A DNA stretch of 64,000 nucleotides from Paractinoplanes lichenicola (GTDB lineage: Bacteria > Actinomycetota > Actinomycetes > Mycobacteriales > Micromonosporaceae): contig NZ_JAENHO010000002.1 of NCBI RefSeq assembly GCF_016785085.1, forward strand, positions 186,001-250,000. The letters run 5' to 3'. The notes under the pieces were generated by a model, which saw nothing but the letters and a program-made list of their open reading frames with translations, searched no databases and was not told the DNA's origin. A program made the translations under genes and the position numbers. How positions within the stretch are numbered: position 1 is the stretch's first letter; each line of letters opens with the position of its first letter. Below, piece by piece: positions 25,283 through 34,715 of this stretch.

Positions 25283-25861
25283 TCAGCTGACCGTCTCGCG
25301 CATGCGCTGCTCGGCCGCCGCGCTGCGGATCACCATGAGCCGCAGCTCGAGCTCGTCGGACACCATGGAGGCGAGGTGTTCCAGGGCCTGGAGCTGCCGT
25401 TTCGACGCCTCGCGGGGGCGGTTGTCGATCACGTTGACGGTGCCGAGGCGATACCCGTCGTGGGTGCGGATCGGTGCGGCGGCGTAGAAGCGCAGGCCCA
25501 GGTCGCCGCGGACGAGCGGGTGCTCGAGCGTACGGGGGTCGACGGCCGCGTTGTTGATCACGTAGACGTCGTCCTGGGCGATGACCGACGCGCACAGCCC
25601 CGGCTCCTTGCCCACCTCCCGTACGCCGGACAGGCCCTGACACGCGGCCAGCCACACCCTGTCCTGCTCGACGAGCGACACGGTCGCGATCGGCGTGTCG
25701 AAGATGGCGCCCGCCACGTACGCGATCCGGTCGTACGCGTCCTCGACCGGCTGGTCGACCAGCCGGTAACGCCGGACGGCCTCGAGGCGCGCCTGCTCCT
25801 CCGGACCGACGGTGTCCAGATATTCGTACGCGTTCGACGACACGGGGTTGCTGTTGGTCAT
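25283..25861 (-). CDS. GAF domain protein
   Basis: A 192-residue stand-alone GAF sensor. The domain spans about residues 30-165, with IFDTPIATVSLVEQDRVWLA, GLCASVIAQDDVYVINNAA and FYAAAPIRTHDGYRLGTVNV. No output domain is attached; a C-terminal helix (LQALEHLASMVSDELELRL) may be a coiled coil. GAGGGGGATCACCGGCC precedes ATG 25861. The ligand is unknown. Confidence 0.87.
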   Translation of the reverse strand: MTNSNPVSSNAYEYLDTVGPEEQARLEAVRRYRLVDQPVEDAYDRIAYVAGAIFDTPIATVSLVEQDRVWLAACQGLSGVREVGKEPGLCASVIAQDDVYVINNAAVDPRTLEHPLVRGDLGLRFYAAAPIRTHDGYRLGTVNVIDNRPREASKRQLQALEHLASMVSDELELRLMVIRSAAAEQRMRETVS

Positions 25862-26014
25862 GGCCGGTGATCCCCCTCACAGTGGCAACGGTGCATGGAA
25901 GCCTAGAAAGGGCATCCGTGTCCCGCAATGCTCTCGATGGGCGAATTGAGTTCTCAGGCAAGCCTCAGCCGCGGATGTCGCACAACCAGTCGGTTGCTGG
26001 GTACTCATCTGCAC

Positions 26015-26851
26015 GTGACAGCACCCACCGCCGCCGTGATCGGTCAACTCGCCCGCGACCTGGTTCTCACCGTAGACCGGCTGCCCGATCCCGGCAGTTC
26101 GGCCGCCGCGGGTGAGCGCCGCGAGCAACTCGGCGGCAAGGGCGCGAACCAGGCGGTCGCCCTCGCTCAACTCGGCGTGCGTCCGTCGTTGATCGCGGTG
26201 GCGGGCGACGACGCGACCGGCGACGCCCTGCTCGCCCAGGCGGTCGCGGACGGCATCGACGTACGCGCGGTCGTGCGCCGCCGCGGCGAGGCGACCGGGG
26301 TGATCGTCGAGATCCTCGAGTCCGGTGGCGACTACCGCTACATCGAGCACCTGCCGCCGCCCGTGCTGCTCGCCGAGGCCGACATCCTGCGCGCCCGCGA
26401 CACGATCGCGCAGTCCGACGCCGTGCTCGTGCAACTTCAGCAACCCGCCGCGGCGGCGCTGGCCGCGGCCCGCATCGGTCACGAGGCCGGGCGGCTGGTC
26501 GTCCTCGACGGCGAGATCAAGGACAAGACCCTGCTCCCGTACGCCGATGTGGTGCGCGCCGACGAGGAGGAGTCCGGCGACCTGGGGGAGGACCTGCTCG
26601 ACCACGGCCCGAAACTGCTCGCGATCGCGCAGTCCGACGGCAACCTGTTCCTGTGGAAGGGCGGCCGGTTGAAGATCCCGCTGGGGGACGTGGCGGCGGT
26701 CGACACCACCGGCGGCGGGGACTCGTTCGTGGCCGCGCTGACCGCCGCGCTGCTGGCCGGCGAGTCCTACGAGGAGGCGGCGCAGCGGGCCACGGCCGCC
26801 TCCGGGTCCACCGTGCAGCATGTCGGCGGCCGTCCGGAGCTGGGCCGATGA
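26015..26851 (+). CDS. PfkB-family sugar kinase (ribokinase-like)
   Basis: A 278-residue kinase. GTG 26015 places the start just before the first strand (AAVIGQLARDLVLTVDRLP). EQLGGKGANQAVALAQLG is the N-terminal PfkB signature, and DTTGGGDSFVAALTAALLAG is the C-terminal one with the catalytic Asp. It overlaps the GH65 gene by ATGA. The pairing suggests that it phosphorylates or acts on sugars around the phosphorylase; ribose itself is not established. Confidence 0.87.
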   Translation: MTAPTAAVIGQLARDLVLTVDRLPDPGSSAAAGERREQLGGKGANQAVALAQLGVRPSLIAVAGDDATGDALLAQAVADGIDVRAVVRRRGEATGVIVEILESGGDYRYIEHLPPPVLLAEADILRARDTIAQSDAVLVQLQQPAAAALAAARIGHEAGRLVVLDGEIKDKTLLPYADVVRADEEESGDLGEDLLDHGPKLLAIAQSDGNLFLWKGGRLKIPLGDVAAVDTTGGGDSFVAALTAALLAGESYEEAAQRATAASGSTVQHVGGRPELGR

Positions 26852-29064
26852 GCCGGATCGGACCGGCCGAGCCGTGGGTCGTACGGGAAATCGGTCTGCC
26901 CTCGGACGACGCCGGGCACAGGCAGGCGGAATCGTTGTTCGCGCTGGCCAACGGGCACATCGGGCTGCGCGGCAACCTGGACGAGCCGCAGCCGAGCGGG
27001 ATGCCGGGCACGTTTCTGAACTCGCTCTACGAGGTGCGCGACCTGACCTATCCGGAAGCCGGGTTCGCGTTCCCCGAGCGTACGGAAACCGTGGTGAACG
27101 CCCCCAACGGCAAGCCGATCAACCTGACCGTCGGCGGCGAGACGTTCGATCTGCGCACCGGGGAAGTGCGCCGGCATGAGCGAGTGCTCGATCTGCGCGC
27201 GGGCACGCTCACCCGCGAGGTCGAATGGGTGTCACCCGGCGGGGTCGAGGTGCGGTTGCGCAGCGTACGGGTGGTGTCGTTCGAGCGTCCGTCGGTGGCC
27301 GCGATCCGCTACTCCGTCGAGGCCGACGCCGAGCTGCGCGTCGACTCCGACGTGGCCGTCGACGAGGCGCAGCCCCCGCCGCGCGACGACCCCCGGGCCA
27401 GCGCCGTGATCGAGGACGCCTTCGTGCCCGTCTTCCACGACCGTGACCTGCTCGTGCATCGCACCCGCCGCAGCGGCATCACGGTCGCCGTGGCCGTGAC
27501 GCACCTCGGGCCCGAGGGCGAGATCGTCACCGGTCCCGACCGGCTGCGCTGGACGACCACCGCGCACGGCTCGATCGCGTTCGACAAGATCTTCGCGTAC
27601 GGGTGGGACGGGCTCGACCAGCGCGACAAGGCGCGCGCCGACCGGGACGCCGCCGCCCGCGCCGGTTTCGACGAGCTGCTGGCCGAGCAGCGCCGCTATC
27701 TGGACGACTTCTGGGCGTACGCGGACATCGAGCTGGACGGCGACGAACTGGTGCAGCAGGGTGCGCGCTTCGGGCTGTTCCACGTGCTGCAGGCGGGCGC
27801 GCAGGCCGGGCCGCACCCGATCCCGTCGAAGGGGCTGACCGGCAACGGGTACGACGGGCACACGCTCTGGGACAACGAGTCGTACGTGCTGCCGGTGCTC
27901 ACCTACACGCATCCGGCCTGCGTCGGCCAGGCCCTGCGCTGGCGGCACAGCACGCTCGACCAGGCCCGCGAGCGCGCCCGGGAGCTCAAGCTCGACGGCG
28001 CGGCGTTCCCGTGGCGGACGATCAGCGGGCCCGAGTGCTCCGGCTATTGGCCGGCCGGGACGGCGGCGCTGCACATCAACGCCGACATCGCGGACGCGGT
28101 GCTGCGCTACCACGCGGCCTCCGGCGACGACGTGTTCATGCGCGAGGCCGGCGACGAGCTGATCGCCGAGACCGCGAAACTGTGGCGCAAGGTGGCCTAC
28201 CTGGACGAGGAGGGCGTCGCGCACATCGCCGGGGTGACCGGGCCGGACGAATACACGGCGCTGATGGACGACAACGTCTTCACCAACCTGATGGCCCGGC
28301 GCAACCTGCGCGCGGCGGCCCTCGACGAGGTGTCCGGGCACATCGCCGAGCGGCTGGCCGTCCCGTACGACGAGCGGCGGCAGGTGCACGAGCAGTCGGC
28401 GGGCTTCACGCGGCTCGACGAGTGGAAGTCCTTCGCGGACGAGGACTATCCGCTGATGCTGCACCACCACTACCTCAACCTGTATCGCAAGCAGGTGGTC
28501 AAGCAGGCCGACCTCGTGCTCGCGATGGTGCTGTGCGGCGACGAGTTCACCCTGGACGAGAAGCGGCGCAACTTCGAGTACTACGAGGCCCGTACGGTGC
28601 GGGACTCGTCGCTCTCGGCGCCCGTGCAGGCGGTGCTCGCGGCCGAGCTGGGCCATCTGTCGCTCGCCCACGACTATCTGGCCGAGGCCGCCCTGCTGGA
28701 TCTGCGCGCGGGGGGCGAGTCCGGCGGCGACGGGCTGCACATCGCGGCCTGCGCCGGGGCGTGGATCGCGGTGGTGATGGGCTTCGGCGGGCTGCGGGAC
28801 ACGGGCGGGCGGTTGTCGCTCTCGCCCCGCATCCCGCCGCGGCTGAACCGGCTGCGGTTCCGGCTGCGCTGGCGGGGAGCCGGCCTCAGCGTGACGGTGA
28901 CGCCCGAGAAGGTGACCTATCAGGTCTCGTCGGGCGGGATCGAATTCCGCCACTACGGCGACGTCGTCTCGCTCAACGAGGGCGAAGAGGTGACCTTCAA
29001 GCTCGACCCGATCGACGACCGGCCGGCGCCACCGACGCCGCGCCCGCCCGGCCGAGCCGAGTGA
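26848..29064 (+). CDS. Glycoside hydrolase family 65 (disaccharide phosphorylase-like)
   Basis: A 738-residue GH65 enzyme of the maltose/trehalose/kojibiose phosphorylase type, which splits an alpha-glucosidic disaccharide with inorganic phosphate to give beta-glucose 1-phosphate. The N-terminal beta-sandwich starts with SLFALANGHIGLRGNLDEP. The (alpha/alpha)6 domain has DTLW-like GHTLWDNESYVLPVL, the catalytic Glu in VTGPDEYTALMD, the phosphate-loop KQADLVLAMVL and HIAACAGAW. The usual partner, a beta-phosphoglucomutase, is not adjacent; a PfkB kinase is. Specificity cannot be read. Confidence 0.9.
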   Translation: MSRIGPAEPWVVREIGLPSDDAGHRQAESLFALANGHIGLRGNLDEPQPSGMPGTFLNSLYEVRDLTYPEAGFAFPERTETVVNAPNGKPINLTVGGETFDLRTGEVRRHERVLDLRAGTLTREVEWVSPGGVEVRLRSVRVVSFERPSVAAIRYSVEADAELRVDSDVAVDEAQPPPRDDPRASAVIEDAFVPVFHDRDLLVHRTRRSGITVAVAVTHLGPEGEIVTGPDRLRWTTTAHGSIAFDKIFAYGWDGLDQRDKARADRDAAARAGFDELLAEQRRYLDDFWAYADIELDGDELVQQGARFGLFHVLQAGAQAGPHPIPSKGLTGNGYDGHTLWDNESYVLPVLTYTHPACVGQALRWRHSTLDQARERARELKLDGAAFPWRTISGPECSGYWPAGTAALHINADIADAVLRYHAASGDDVFMREAGDELIAETAKLWRKVAYLDEEGVAHIAGVTGPDEYTALMDDNVFTNLMARRNLRAAALDEVSGHIAERLAVPYDERRQVHEQSAGFTRLDEWKSFADEDYPLMLHHHYLNLYRKQVVKQADLVLAMVLCGDEFTLDEKRRNFEYYEARTVRDSSLSAPVQAVLAAELGHLSLAHDYLAEAALLDLRAGGESGGDGLHIAACAGAWIAVVMGFGGLRDTGGRLSLSPRIPPRLNRLRFRLRWRGAGLSVTVTPEKVTYQVSSGGIEFRHYGDVVSLNEGEEVTFKLDPIDDRPAPPTPRPPGRAE

Positions 29065-29082
29065 CCGCCGCGCTCAGCGGCC

Positions 29083-30312
29083 TTAGTGGTGGCCGTCGCC
29101 TGACTCCTCGGCCCAGACTCGCCAGTTCTCCAGGTCGCCGTAGAGACCGGGGGTGAGCCAGCCGGGGGCCGAGCGGCGGAAGACGCCGGGATCCATCGAG
29201 CCCGCGCCCTCGGGCAGCGCGCCGACCAGGTGGGGGACCAGCTCGCTCAGGTTGGCCCAGTGCACCAGGTCGGGGTGGGCGGGCCAGGCGCCGATGACCA
29301 CGCCCGCGGGAACGCCCCGGCGGGCCAGGGCCTCGAGGGTCAGGGCGGTGTGGTTGAGCGTGCCCAGGCCGGCCCGGGCCACCACGATCGTGCTCAGGCC
29401 CAGCGTGGTGGCCAGGTCGGCGACCGTCCAGGACTCGCCGGAGGGGCGCACGCCCATCGGGACGAGCAGGCCGCCGGCGCCCTCGACGAGCACCAGGTCG
29501 TGCTTGTCGGCCTCGGCGCGGATGGCGTCGACCACCTCGTAGAGCTCGAGCGGGGGCATCTCGGCCACCGTGGCGGCAGCCAGGGGGGCCATGGGCTCGG
29601 GATATTCGGCCAGGGTGCGGGTGGTGTCGGGCGCGGCCAGGCGGGTGATCACGTCGATGTCGGTCGGCGCGCCGGTGTTGATGCCGGTCTGGCCGGGCTT
29701 GATGACGGCCACCGTGAGGCCCGAGGCCTGGGCGGCGGCGGCCACGGCGGCCGTGACTATGGTCTTGCCGACCTCGGTGTCGGTGCCGGTGACCAGCACG
29801 ATGCCGCGCCACTCGCCCTTCGCGGAGCGGCGGGGGGAGGGCTGAGCCTGGGCGGCCAGCTCGGCCGAGACCTCGGCACCGATCGCCTCGGCACTGGGCA
29901 GGTCGTCGAGCCCGGGGGCGGCGGGCGCCGGCGAGACCGGCACCGGCACGTCGGGCAGCGGCACGTCGGGCAGCGGATGGCCGGGTGAGGGGGCCGGTGA
30001 GATCGGCGTGGGGAGCGGGGGCTCCGGTGTGGACGGCACGCCGGGCGCGGGCGAGACGGGCACGACCGGCTCGGGCTCGACCGCCGGGGCGGTGCCGGCC
30101 GGCGGGGTGGTCTCGGCGGCGCGCTGGGCGGGCAGCGGGGTGGCGACCGAGGCCGGGACGGTCAGCGCGTCCAGTTCGACCGGTGCGAGCACACGCTCGG
30201 GATCGACGGCCCGGGTCGGGGGTGTGAAGCCGCCGCCCCGCGCTGTCCAGACCACGGTGGCGGCCGGCAGGCGGGTCAGCAGGGCGGTCAGGCTGATCGA
30301 GGTGGGGGTCAC
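29083..30312 (-). CDS. bioD: Dethiobiotin synthetase with long Pro-rich N-terminal extension
   Basis: The C-terminal ~235 residues are a complete BioD (ATP-dependent ureido ring closure of DAPA): P-loop VTGTDTEVGKT near residue 176, VIKPGQTGI, and VEGAGGLLVPM. The first ~165 residues are extra. They begin with a short ordered-looking segment (LLTRLPAATVVWTARGGG) followed by ~110 residues of Pro/Val/Ala/Glu-rich sequence with PLPDVP repeats. The GTG start 30312 overlaps the bioF stop (GTGA), which supports the extended start. An internal start near 29800 would give a normal BioD. Confidence 0.88.
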   Translation of the reverse strand: MTPTSISLTALLTRLPAATVVWTARGGGFTPPTRAVDPERVLAPVELDALTVPASVATPLPAQRAAETTPPAGTAPAVEPEPVVPVSPAPGVPSTPEPPLPTPISPAPSPGHPLPDVPLPDVPVPVSPAPAAPGLDDLPSAEAIGAEVSAELAAQAQPSPRRSAKGEWRGIVLVTGTDTEVGKTIVTAAVAAAAQASGLTVAVIKPGQTGINTGAPTDIDVITRLAAPDTTRTLAEYPEPMAPLAAATVAEMPPLELYEVVDAIRAEADKHDLVLVEGAGGLLVPMGVRPSGESWTVADLATTLGLSTIVVARAGLGTLNHTALTLEALARRGVPAGVVIGAWPAHPDLVHWANLSELVPHLVGALPEGAGSMDPGVFRRSAPGWLTPGLYGDLENWRVWAEESGDGHH

Positions 30313-31460
30313 GGCGAGCACTCCACGATGACGTCGAGGGCACGGGCGAAATCGGCGTCGGAGACCCCGGCGTTGAGGGTCAGGCGCAGCCGGGAGGAGC
30401 CGTCGGGGGTGGACGGCGGGCGGAAGCAGCCGACGGCCACGCCGCGGTCGCGGCAGTCGTCGGCCCAGCCCAGGGCGGCCTCGGGGCCGGGAGCAAGCAC
30501 CGAGAGCACGCCGGCGGCGGGCGGGGACACCTCGAAGCCGGCCGCGCTCAGCCGGGCGACCGTCTGGGCCGCTCGGGAAGTGAGCAGCGCGCGCCGGTCG
30601 TCGGCGGCCCGGGCGAGGCGCAGCGCCTCGTGCACCCCGGCGGCCACGGCGGGCGGCAGCGCGGTGTCGTAGATGAACGTGCGGCCGGTGTCGATCAGGT
30701 GGCGGGTGAACGCCGCGGGCCCGGCGACCACGCCGCCGGCGCCGCCCAGCGACTTGGACAGCGTCGCGGTGACGACCACATCGGAGCGGCCCGCCAGCCC
30801 GGCCGCGACCACGCCGCCGGCGCCGGCCGGGCCCAGCAGACCGAGCGCGTGGGCGTCGTCGATCAGCAGCAGGGCGCCGCGGGCCGAGGTCACCTCGTGC
30901 AGCTCGGCCAGGGGCGCGAGGTCGCCGTCGACCGAGAACACCGACTCGGTCACCACCAGGGCGCGGCCAGGATGCTCATCGAGCAGGGCGGCGACCGCGG
31001 CCGGCGAGTTGTGGGGGGCGACGACCGTACGGGTGCCTGAGATCTTGCAGCCGTCGATCAGCGAGGCGTGGTTGTACGCGTCGGAGACGATCAGGTCACA
31101 CACGGATGTGAGGCTGCGCACGGCGGCCAGGTTGGCCAGATAGCCCGACGAGAACACCAGCGCCGACTCCGCGCCCAGCCAGGCGGCCAGGTCGGACTCG
31201 AGCTCGGCGTGCGCCACCGACGAGCCGCGGACCAGGCGGGAACCGGTGGCCCCCAACCCGTACGCCTGGAGGCTCTGAGCCGAGGCCTCGATCACCGCCG
31301 GATGGGTGGCCAGGCCGAGATAGTCGTTGCCGGCCAGATCGACGACGGGGTCGCCGGCCGGTCGCGGCCGCAGCCGACGGGTCAGCCCTGCCTTGGCCCT
31401 GCTCGAGGCCAGGCTCTCCAGGGCGTCCAACCAGCCCGCCAAAACACCTCCACGGATCAC
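30309..31460 (-). CDS. bioF: 8-amino-7-oxononanoate synthase
   Basis: PLP enzyme condensing pimeloyl-thioester with L-alanine, 383 residues from GTG 31460. It contains [43 protein letters not shown] (PLP-ring Asp) and [13 protein letters not shown] with the Schiff-base Lys near residue 239. A GGAGG lies a few codons inside the frame, so a slightly later TTG start is also possible. It is divergent from bioB across about 70 bp and coupled to bioD. bioA is not in the window. Confidence 0.92.
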   Translation of the reverse strand: MIRGGVLAGWLDALESLASSRAKAGLTRRLRPRPAGDPVVDLAGNDYLGLATHPAVIEASAQSLQAYGLGATGSRLVRGSSVAHAELESDLAAWLGAESALVFSSGYLANLAAVRSLTSVCDLIVSDAYNHASLIDGCKISGTRTVVAPHNSPAAVAALLDEHPGRALVVTESVFSVDGDLAPLAELHEVTSARGALLLIDDAHALGLLGPAGAGGVVAAGLAGRSDVVVTATLSKSLGGAGGVVAGPAAFTRHLIDTGRTFIYDTALPPAVAAGVHEALRLARAADDRRALLTSRAAQTVARLSAAGFEVSPPAAGVLSVLAPGPEAALGWADDCRDRGVAVGCFRPPSTPDGSSRLRLTLNAGVSDADFARALDVIVECSP

Positions 31461-31518
31461 GAGAAGGGGAAACTACCACCCGCCTCCGACAGTCCGGCTG
31501 GACCCAAGTGCTTGTTGT

Positions 31519-31524
31519 TATGGT
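31519..31524 (+). promoter_or_regulatory. Leaderless -10 element for bioB
   Basis: TATGGT with 6 nt before ATG 31531. No convincing BioQ or BirA palindrome is seen in the 70-bp divergent region. Confidence 0.5.
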
Positions 31525-31530
31525 GCGGAC

Positions 31531-32526
31531 ATGTCAGAGATCCTCGACCGGGCCCGCTCTCAAGTGCTCAACGACGGTGTCGGCCTCGACGAGGCGCAGA
31601 TTCTCGAAGTGCTGCGGCTCCCCGACGACGCGCTGCCCGAGCTGCTGCAGCTCGCCCACGACGTCCGCATGAAGTGGTGCGGCCCCGAGGTCGAGGTCGA
31701 GGGCATCGTCTCGCTCAAGACCGGCGGCTGCCCGGAGGACTGCCACTTCTGCTCGCAGTCGGGTCTGTTCGCCTCGCCCGTACGCTCGGTCTGGCTCGAC
31801 ATCCCGTCGCTGGTCGAGGCGGCCAAGCAGACCGCGGCCACCGGCGCCACGGAGTTCTGCATCGTGGCCGCCGTGCGCGGGCCCGACCAGCGCCTGATGA
31901 CGCAGATGCGCGAGGGCGTCAAGGCGATCAAGGCCGAGGTCGACATCCAGGTCGCGGCCAGCCTCGGCATGCTCACCCAGGAGCAGGTCGACGACCTGGT
32001 CGACATGGGCGTGCATCGCTACAACCACAACCTCGAGACCTGCCAGTCGCACTTCCCCCACGTGGTGACCACGCACACATGGGAGGAGCGCTGGGGCACG
32101 CTCAAGATGGTGCGCGACTCGGGCATGGAGGTCTGCTGCGGCGGCATCCTGGGCCTGGGCGAGACGCTGGAGCAGCGGGCCGAGTTCGCGGCCCAGCTGG
32201 CCGAGCTCGACCCGCACGAGGTCCCGATGAATTTCCTCAACCCGCGCCCGGGCACGCCGCTGGGCGACCAGCCGGTGGTCGAGGGCAAGGACGCGTTGCG
32301 GGCCATCGCGGCCTTCCGGCTGGCCATGCCGCGCACGATCCTGCGCTTCGCCGGCGGCCGCGAGATCACCCTGGGCGACCTGGGCACGCGCGACGGGCTG
32401 CTGGGCGGCATCAACGCGGTGATCGTCGGCAACTACCTGACGACGCTGGGCCGCCCCGCCACCAGCGACCTGGAGCTGCTGCAGGATCTGAAAATGCCGG
32501 TCAAGGCACTCTCGGCGACGATCTGA
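31531..32526 (+). CDS. bioB: Biotin synthase
   Basis: Radical SAM enzyme inserting sulfur into dethiobiotin, 331 residues. The 4Fe-4S motif is CPEDCHFC (C-x3-C-x2-C). Later cluster-ligand regions [26 protein letters not shown] and ILRFAGGRE are complete. ATG 31531 is preceded by a leaderless promoter. It is followed 1 bp after its stop by bsaP, whose mycobacterial homologue is reported to be required for BioB function. Confidence 0.96.
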   Translation: MSEILDRARSQVLNDGVGLDEAQILEVLRLPDDALPELLQLAHDVRMKWCGPEVEVEGIVSLKTGGCPEDCHFCSQSGLFASPVRSVWLDIPSLVEAAKQTAATGATEFCIVAAVRGPDQRLMTQMREGVKAIKAEVDIQVAASLGMLTQEQVDDLVDMGVHRYNHNLETCQSHFPHVVTTHTWEERWGTLKMVRDSGMEVCCGGILGLGETLEQRAEFAAQLAELDPHEVPMNFLNPRPGTPLGDQPVVEGKDALRAIAAFRLAMPRTILRFAGGREITLGDLGTRDGLLGGINAVIVGNYLTTLGRPATSDLELLQDLKMPVKALSATI

Positions 32527-32527
32527 G

Positions 32528-32704
32528 ATGTTTTGTGACCGCTGCGGCAACCAGGCCGCCGAGGGGGATCACACGGCGTGCGCGGCGGCTCGTGAGCTGG
32601 AGCCGCCGCGCTTCTGCCCCGAGTGCCGCCGGCGCATGAAGGTGCAGGTCGTGCCGACCGGCTGGACCGCGTCGTGTGTCGAGCACGGCACCCGTACGGC
32701 CTAG
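32528..32704 (+). CDS. bsaP: Biotin synthase auxiliary protein BsaP-like, Cys-rich (58 aa)
   Basis: A 58-residue protein starting MFCDRCG and containing [18 protein letters not shown], then FCPECRRRM and a [13 protein letters not shown] tail. The spacing CxxC...C...CxxC...C and the LEPPR(F/Y)C motif match what I remember of BsaP, a small cysteine-rich protein reported from mycobacteria to be needed for biotin synthase activity. It begins one base after the bioB stop. Its TAG shares the palindrome CTAG (32701-32704) with the stop of the convergent ACT-GNAT gene. Iron-sulfur or sulfur delivery is inferred. Confidence 0.85.
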   Translation: MFCDRCGNQAAEGDHTACAAARELEPPRFCPECRRRMKVQVVPTGWTASCVEHGTRTA

Positions 32705-33747
32705 AAGGTCGCCGGAGTCTCCTCGCCCACCGGTCGCGCGCCGGGCACGGGCAGCGTCACGGTGGCCATCGCGCCGTCGCGGTCGGCCGTGCCCGCGCCC
32801 AGCCGCCGCAGCGTGCGCAGCATCGCCACGTTGTCGGCCGCCGTGTGCGCGAGCAGGGCCGCGATCTGGGCCCGCTCGGCGTGCGCGAGCAGCCGGCGCA
32901 GCAGGGCCGTGCCGATGCCGCGGCGCTGCCAGTCGTCCTCGACCAGCATCGCGACCTCGGCCAGGTCACCCTCGGCGAGCAGGTTGCCCATCGCCACCAC
33001 TCGCTCGCCGGCCAGCGCGATCAGCGTGCGCCCGGTGCCGGTCGGCTCGAGCAGGCGGGCCAGCCGGGCCTCGCCCGGGGCGCCCCCACCCAGGTAACGG
33101 CGCTGCAGGGAGGCCGCGGAGCAGCGCTCGTGCAGACCCCGTACGGCGTCCAGGTCGTGACTCGTGGCGGCCCGGATCACCAGCTCGGCGCCGTCGGGCA
33201 GCAGCAGCGTGATCTGCTCGTCCTGCCGGCGCAGCATCGAGCCGGACAGCTCGACCAGGGCCTGGGCCCGTGCGTATTCCGCCGGGGTGAACGCCGGCAG
33301 CCGCCGCAGCACCTCGAACGAGCCGCCGGCCGGGTCGGCCAGGGTCATCCGGGCCGCTTCGTAGCCGGGGCGGCCGGCGAGCGGCTCCGGCCGCCAGCGC
33401 ACCTCGGTCGCGTCGAGCAGGGCGACCAGCGCCTCGCCCAGCGCGTCGGACTCGTGCACGAGCCGCCCGGCCAGCGCCAGCGCCCGTGTGGGCTGGTCGA
33501 CCAGGCCCTGGGCCTCGGCCCGGGACACATAGGCATCCCGGCCGCGGCCCTTGGCGATCGCGGCGAGCAGTTCGGCCTCGCTCATCGAGTCGGGCGCGTC
33601 GACCAGGAAGTCGTCGACCGCGCCGGCCTCGGTGGTGTGCACCTGGACGGCGAGGATGTTGACCGACCGCAGCGCGAGGCTCGCGGTCAGGACGGAGAGA
33701 TAGCCCGGCCGGTCGTCAACCGTTGCCCGGATCCGCCACAGCGCCAT
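32701..33747 (-). CDS. ACT domain-GNAT acetyltransferase fusion
   Basis: A 348-residue two-domain protein. An N-terminal ACT domain ([20 protein letters not shown]) is followed by a linker region and a C-terminal GNAT domain ([20 protein letters not shown], then [23 protein letters not shown] with the acetyl-CoA loop). Such fusions suggest amino-acid-controlled protein acetylation. ATG 33747 is preferred because AAAGGGG lies 8 nt upstream; GTG 33756 is also in frame. The next gene on this strand is a second ACT protein. Confidence 0.85.
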   Translation of the reverse strand: MALWRIRATVDDRPGYLSVLTASLALRSVNILAVQVHTTEAGAVDDFLVDAPDSMSEAELLAAIAKGRGRDAYVSRAEAQGLVDQPTRALALAGRLVHESDALGEALVALLDATEVRWRPEPLAGRPGYEAARMTLADPAGGSFEVLRRLPAFTPAEYARAQALVELSGSMLRRQDEQITLLLPDGAELVIRAATSHDLDAVRGLHERCSAASLQRRYLGGGAPGEARLARLLEPTGTGRTLIALAGERVVAMGNLLAEGDLAEVAMLVEDDWQRRGIGTALLRRLLAHAERAQIAALLAHTAADNVAMLRTLRRLGAGTADRDGAMATVTLPVPGARPVGEETPATF

Positions 33748-33855
33748 GTCCGGCACCCCTTTCGGCGAGTCACGTTCAGCTCTGTTCCGGGGTCAATTCT
33801 CCTCCGCGGCTGTTAACCGGACATTGCTTGAGCTGGGAATTCGGGGAGAGTCCGG

Positions 33856-34584
33856 TCACAGGGCCGACGGCACGGCGGCGTCGAGCCGGTCGCCCAGGAT
33901 GACCGCGGCCGCGCGCACCAGCTGGGCCACCCGGTCCACCTCGGTGATGTGGAAGGCGGCGGCGGGCAGGTCCTCCTCGTCCGTACGGGCCACGACGAGC
34001 ACCAGCCCGGCCCGGCCGAACGGGGCGATCGCGTACCGCGTGTTGTCGGGCGCGGTGAGCGGCCGGGCCCGCAGCGGGGTGATCTCGGGCAGCTGCAGCG
34101 GGGCCGGGGCGCGCCAGCTCGCGTACGCGATCGTCGGCTCGGCGCCGAAGCTGAGGCCGGGCTCGGCGGGCAGCGGCCGGGGCGCGCCGGAGCGGGCGGC
34201 CCAGTCGGCCGGCACGAACGCCGCGGCGGCCCAGTCGGCGGCCAGCAGGCCGGGCACGGCGTCGACCAGCGTGGCCAGCCCGTCGGCCGGGTTCGCGGCC
34301 ACCTGGGCCAGCAGCTCGGCGTCGTGACCGCCCGAGACGGGGGCGCCGATCGCCTTCCACACGCCGTCGACCTGCACGCCGGGAATGGCGGCGAGACCGG
34401 CCAGCAGCCGCTCCACGCGGGAGGCGCCCGGCCAGACGACCGTGAAGTCGTCGACGGCCCGGCCGCCGAGGCGTTCCAGCACCACCACCTGCACGATGTC
34501 GGCCCCGGCGACGCCCAGCGTGCGAGCCACCTGACCGAGGGCGCCGGGGCGATCGGGCAGTGTGACTCGAACCCGCAGCAACAT
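33856..34584 (-). CDS. ACT domain amino-acid-binding protein
   Basis: A 242-residue protein with an N-terminal ACT-like domain (RVTLPDRPGALGQVARTLG) and a C-terminal half (YAIAPFGRAGLVLVVARTD, FHITEVDRVAQLVRAAAVIL) resembling a degenerate sensor domain. GGGAGGAG sits 5-6 nt before ATG 34584. The leader has several hairpins, including CCGTC-TTGCC-GACGG. With the ACT-GNAT gene downstream it likely forms an amino-acid-sensing unit; the ligand is unknown. Confidence 0.78.
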   Translation of the reverse strand: MLLRVRVTLPDRPGALGQVARTLGVAGADIVQVVVLERLGGRAVDDFTVVWPGASRVERLLAGLAAIPGVQVDGVWKAIGAPVSGGHDAELLAQVAANPADGLATLVDAVPGLLAADWAAAAFVPADWAARSGAPRPLPAEPGLSFGAEPTIAYASWRAPAPLQLPEITPLRARPLTAPDNTRYAIAPFGRAGLVLVVARTDEEDLPAAAFHITEVDRVAQLVRAAAVILGDRLDAAVPSAL

Positions 34585-34588
34585 GCGA

Positions 34589-34664
34589 CTCCTCCCGTCG
34601 GCAAGACGGCACGGTTATGCCATCCCCGTAGGCGACCAGCCTGCCAATTCGGCGTTTCGCCCGG
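34589..34664 (-). ncRNA. Structured 5' leader of the ACT gene (possible cis-regulatory RNA)
   Basis: On the minus strand, in order: GGCGAAACGCC, a GGCA(TAACCG)TGCC stem-loop, CCGTC(TTGCC)GACGG (complement of 34595-34609), then the Shine-Dalgarno GGGAGGAG and ATG. A GAATTGGCAGG stretch and GGGTTCGAGTC recall tRNA-Leu, but no cloverleaf closes. Regulation by this leader is only a hypothesis. Confidence 0.3.
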
Positions 34665-34715
34665 GTTGCGGAGCCGTGTCCTCCGGCGACAAAAATCCCG
34701 GGGTAGGGTCGGGTC

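Noticed and set aside
34561..34665. Possible tRNA-Leu gene on the minus strand
   Set aside because: D-arm-like and T-arm-like strings occur, but the acceptor and T stems do not pair and the T-loop region is the first codons of the ACT gene.
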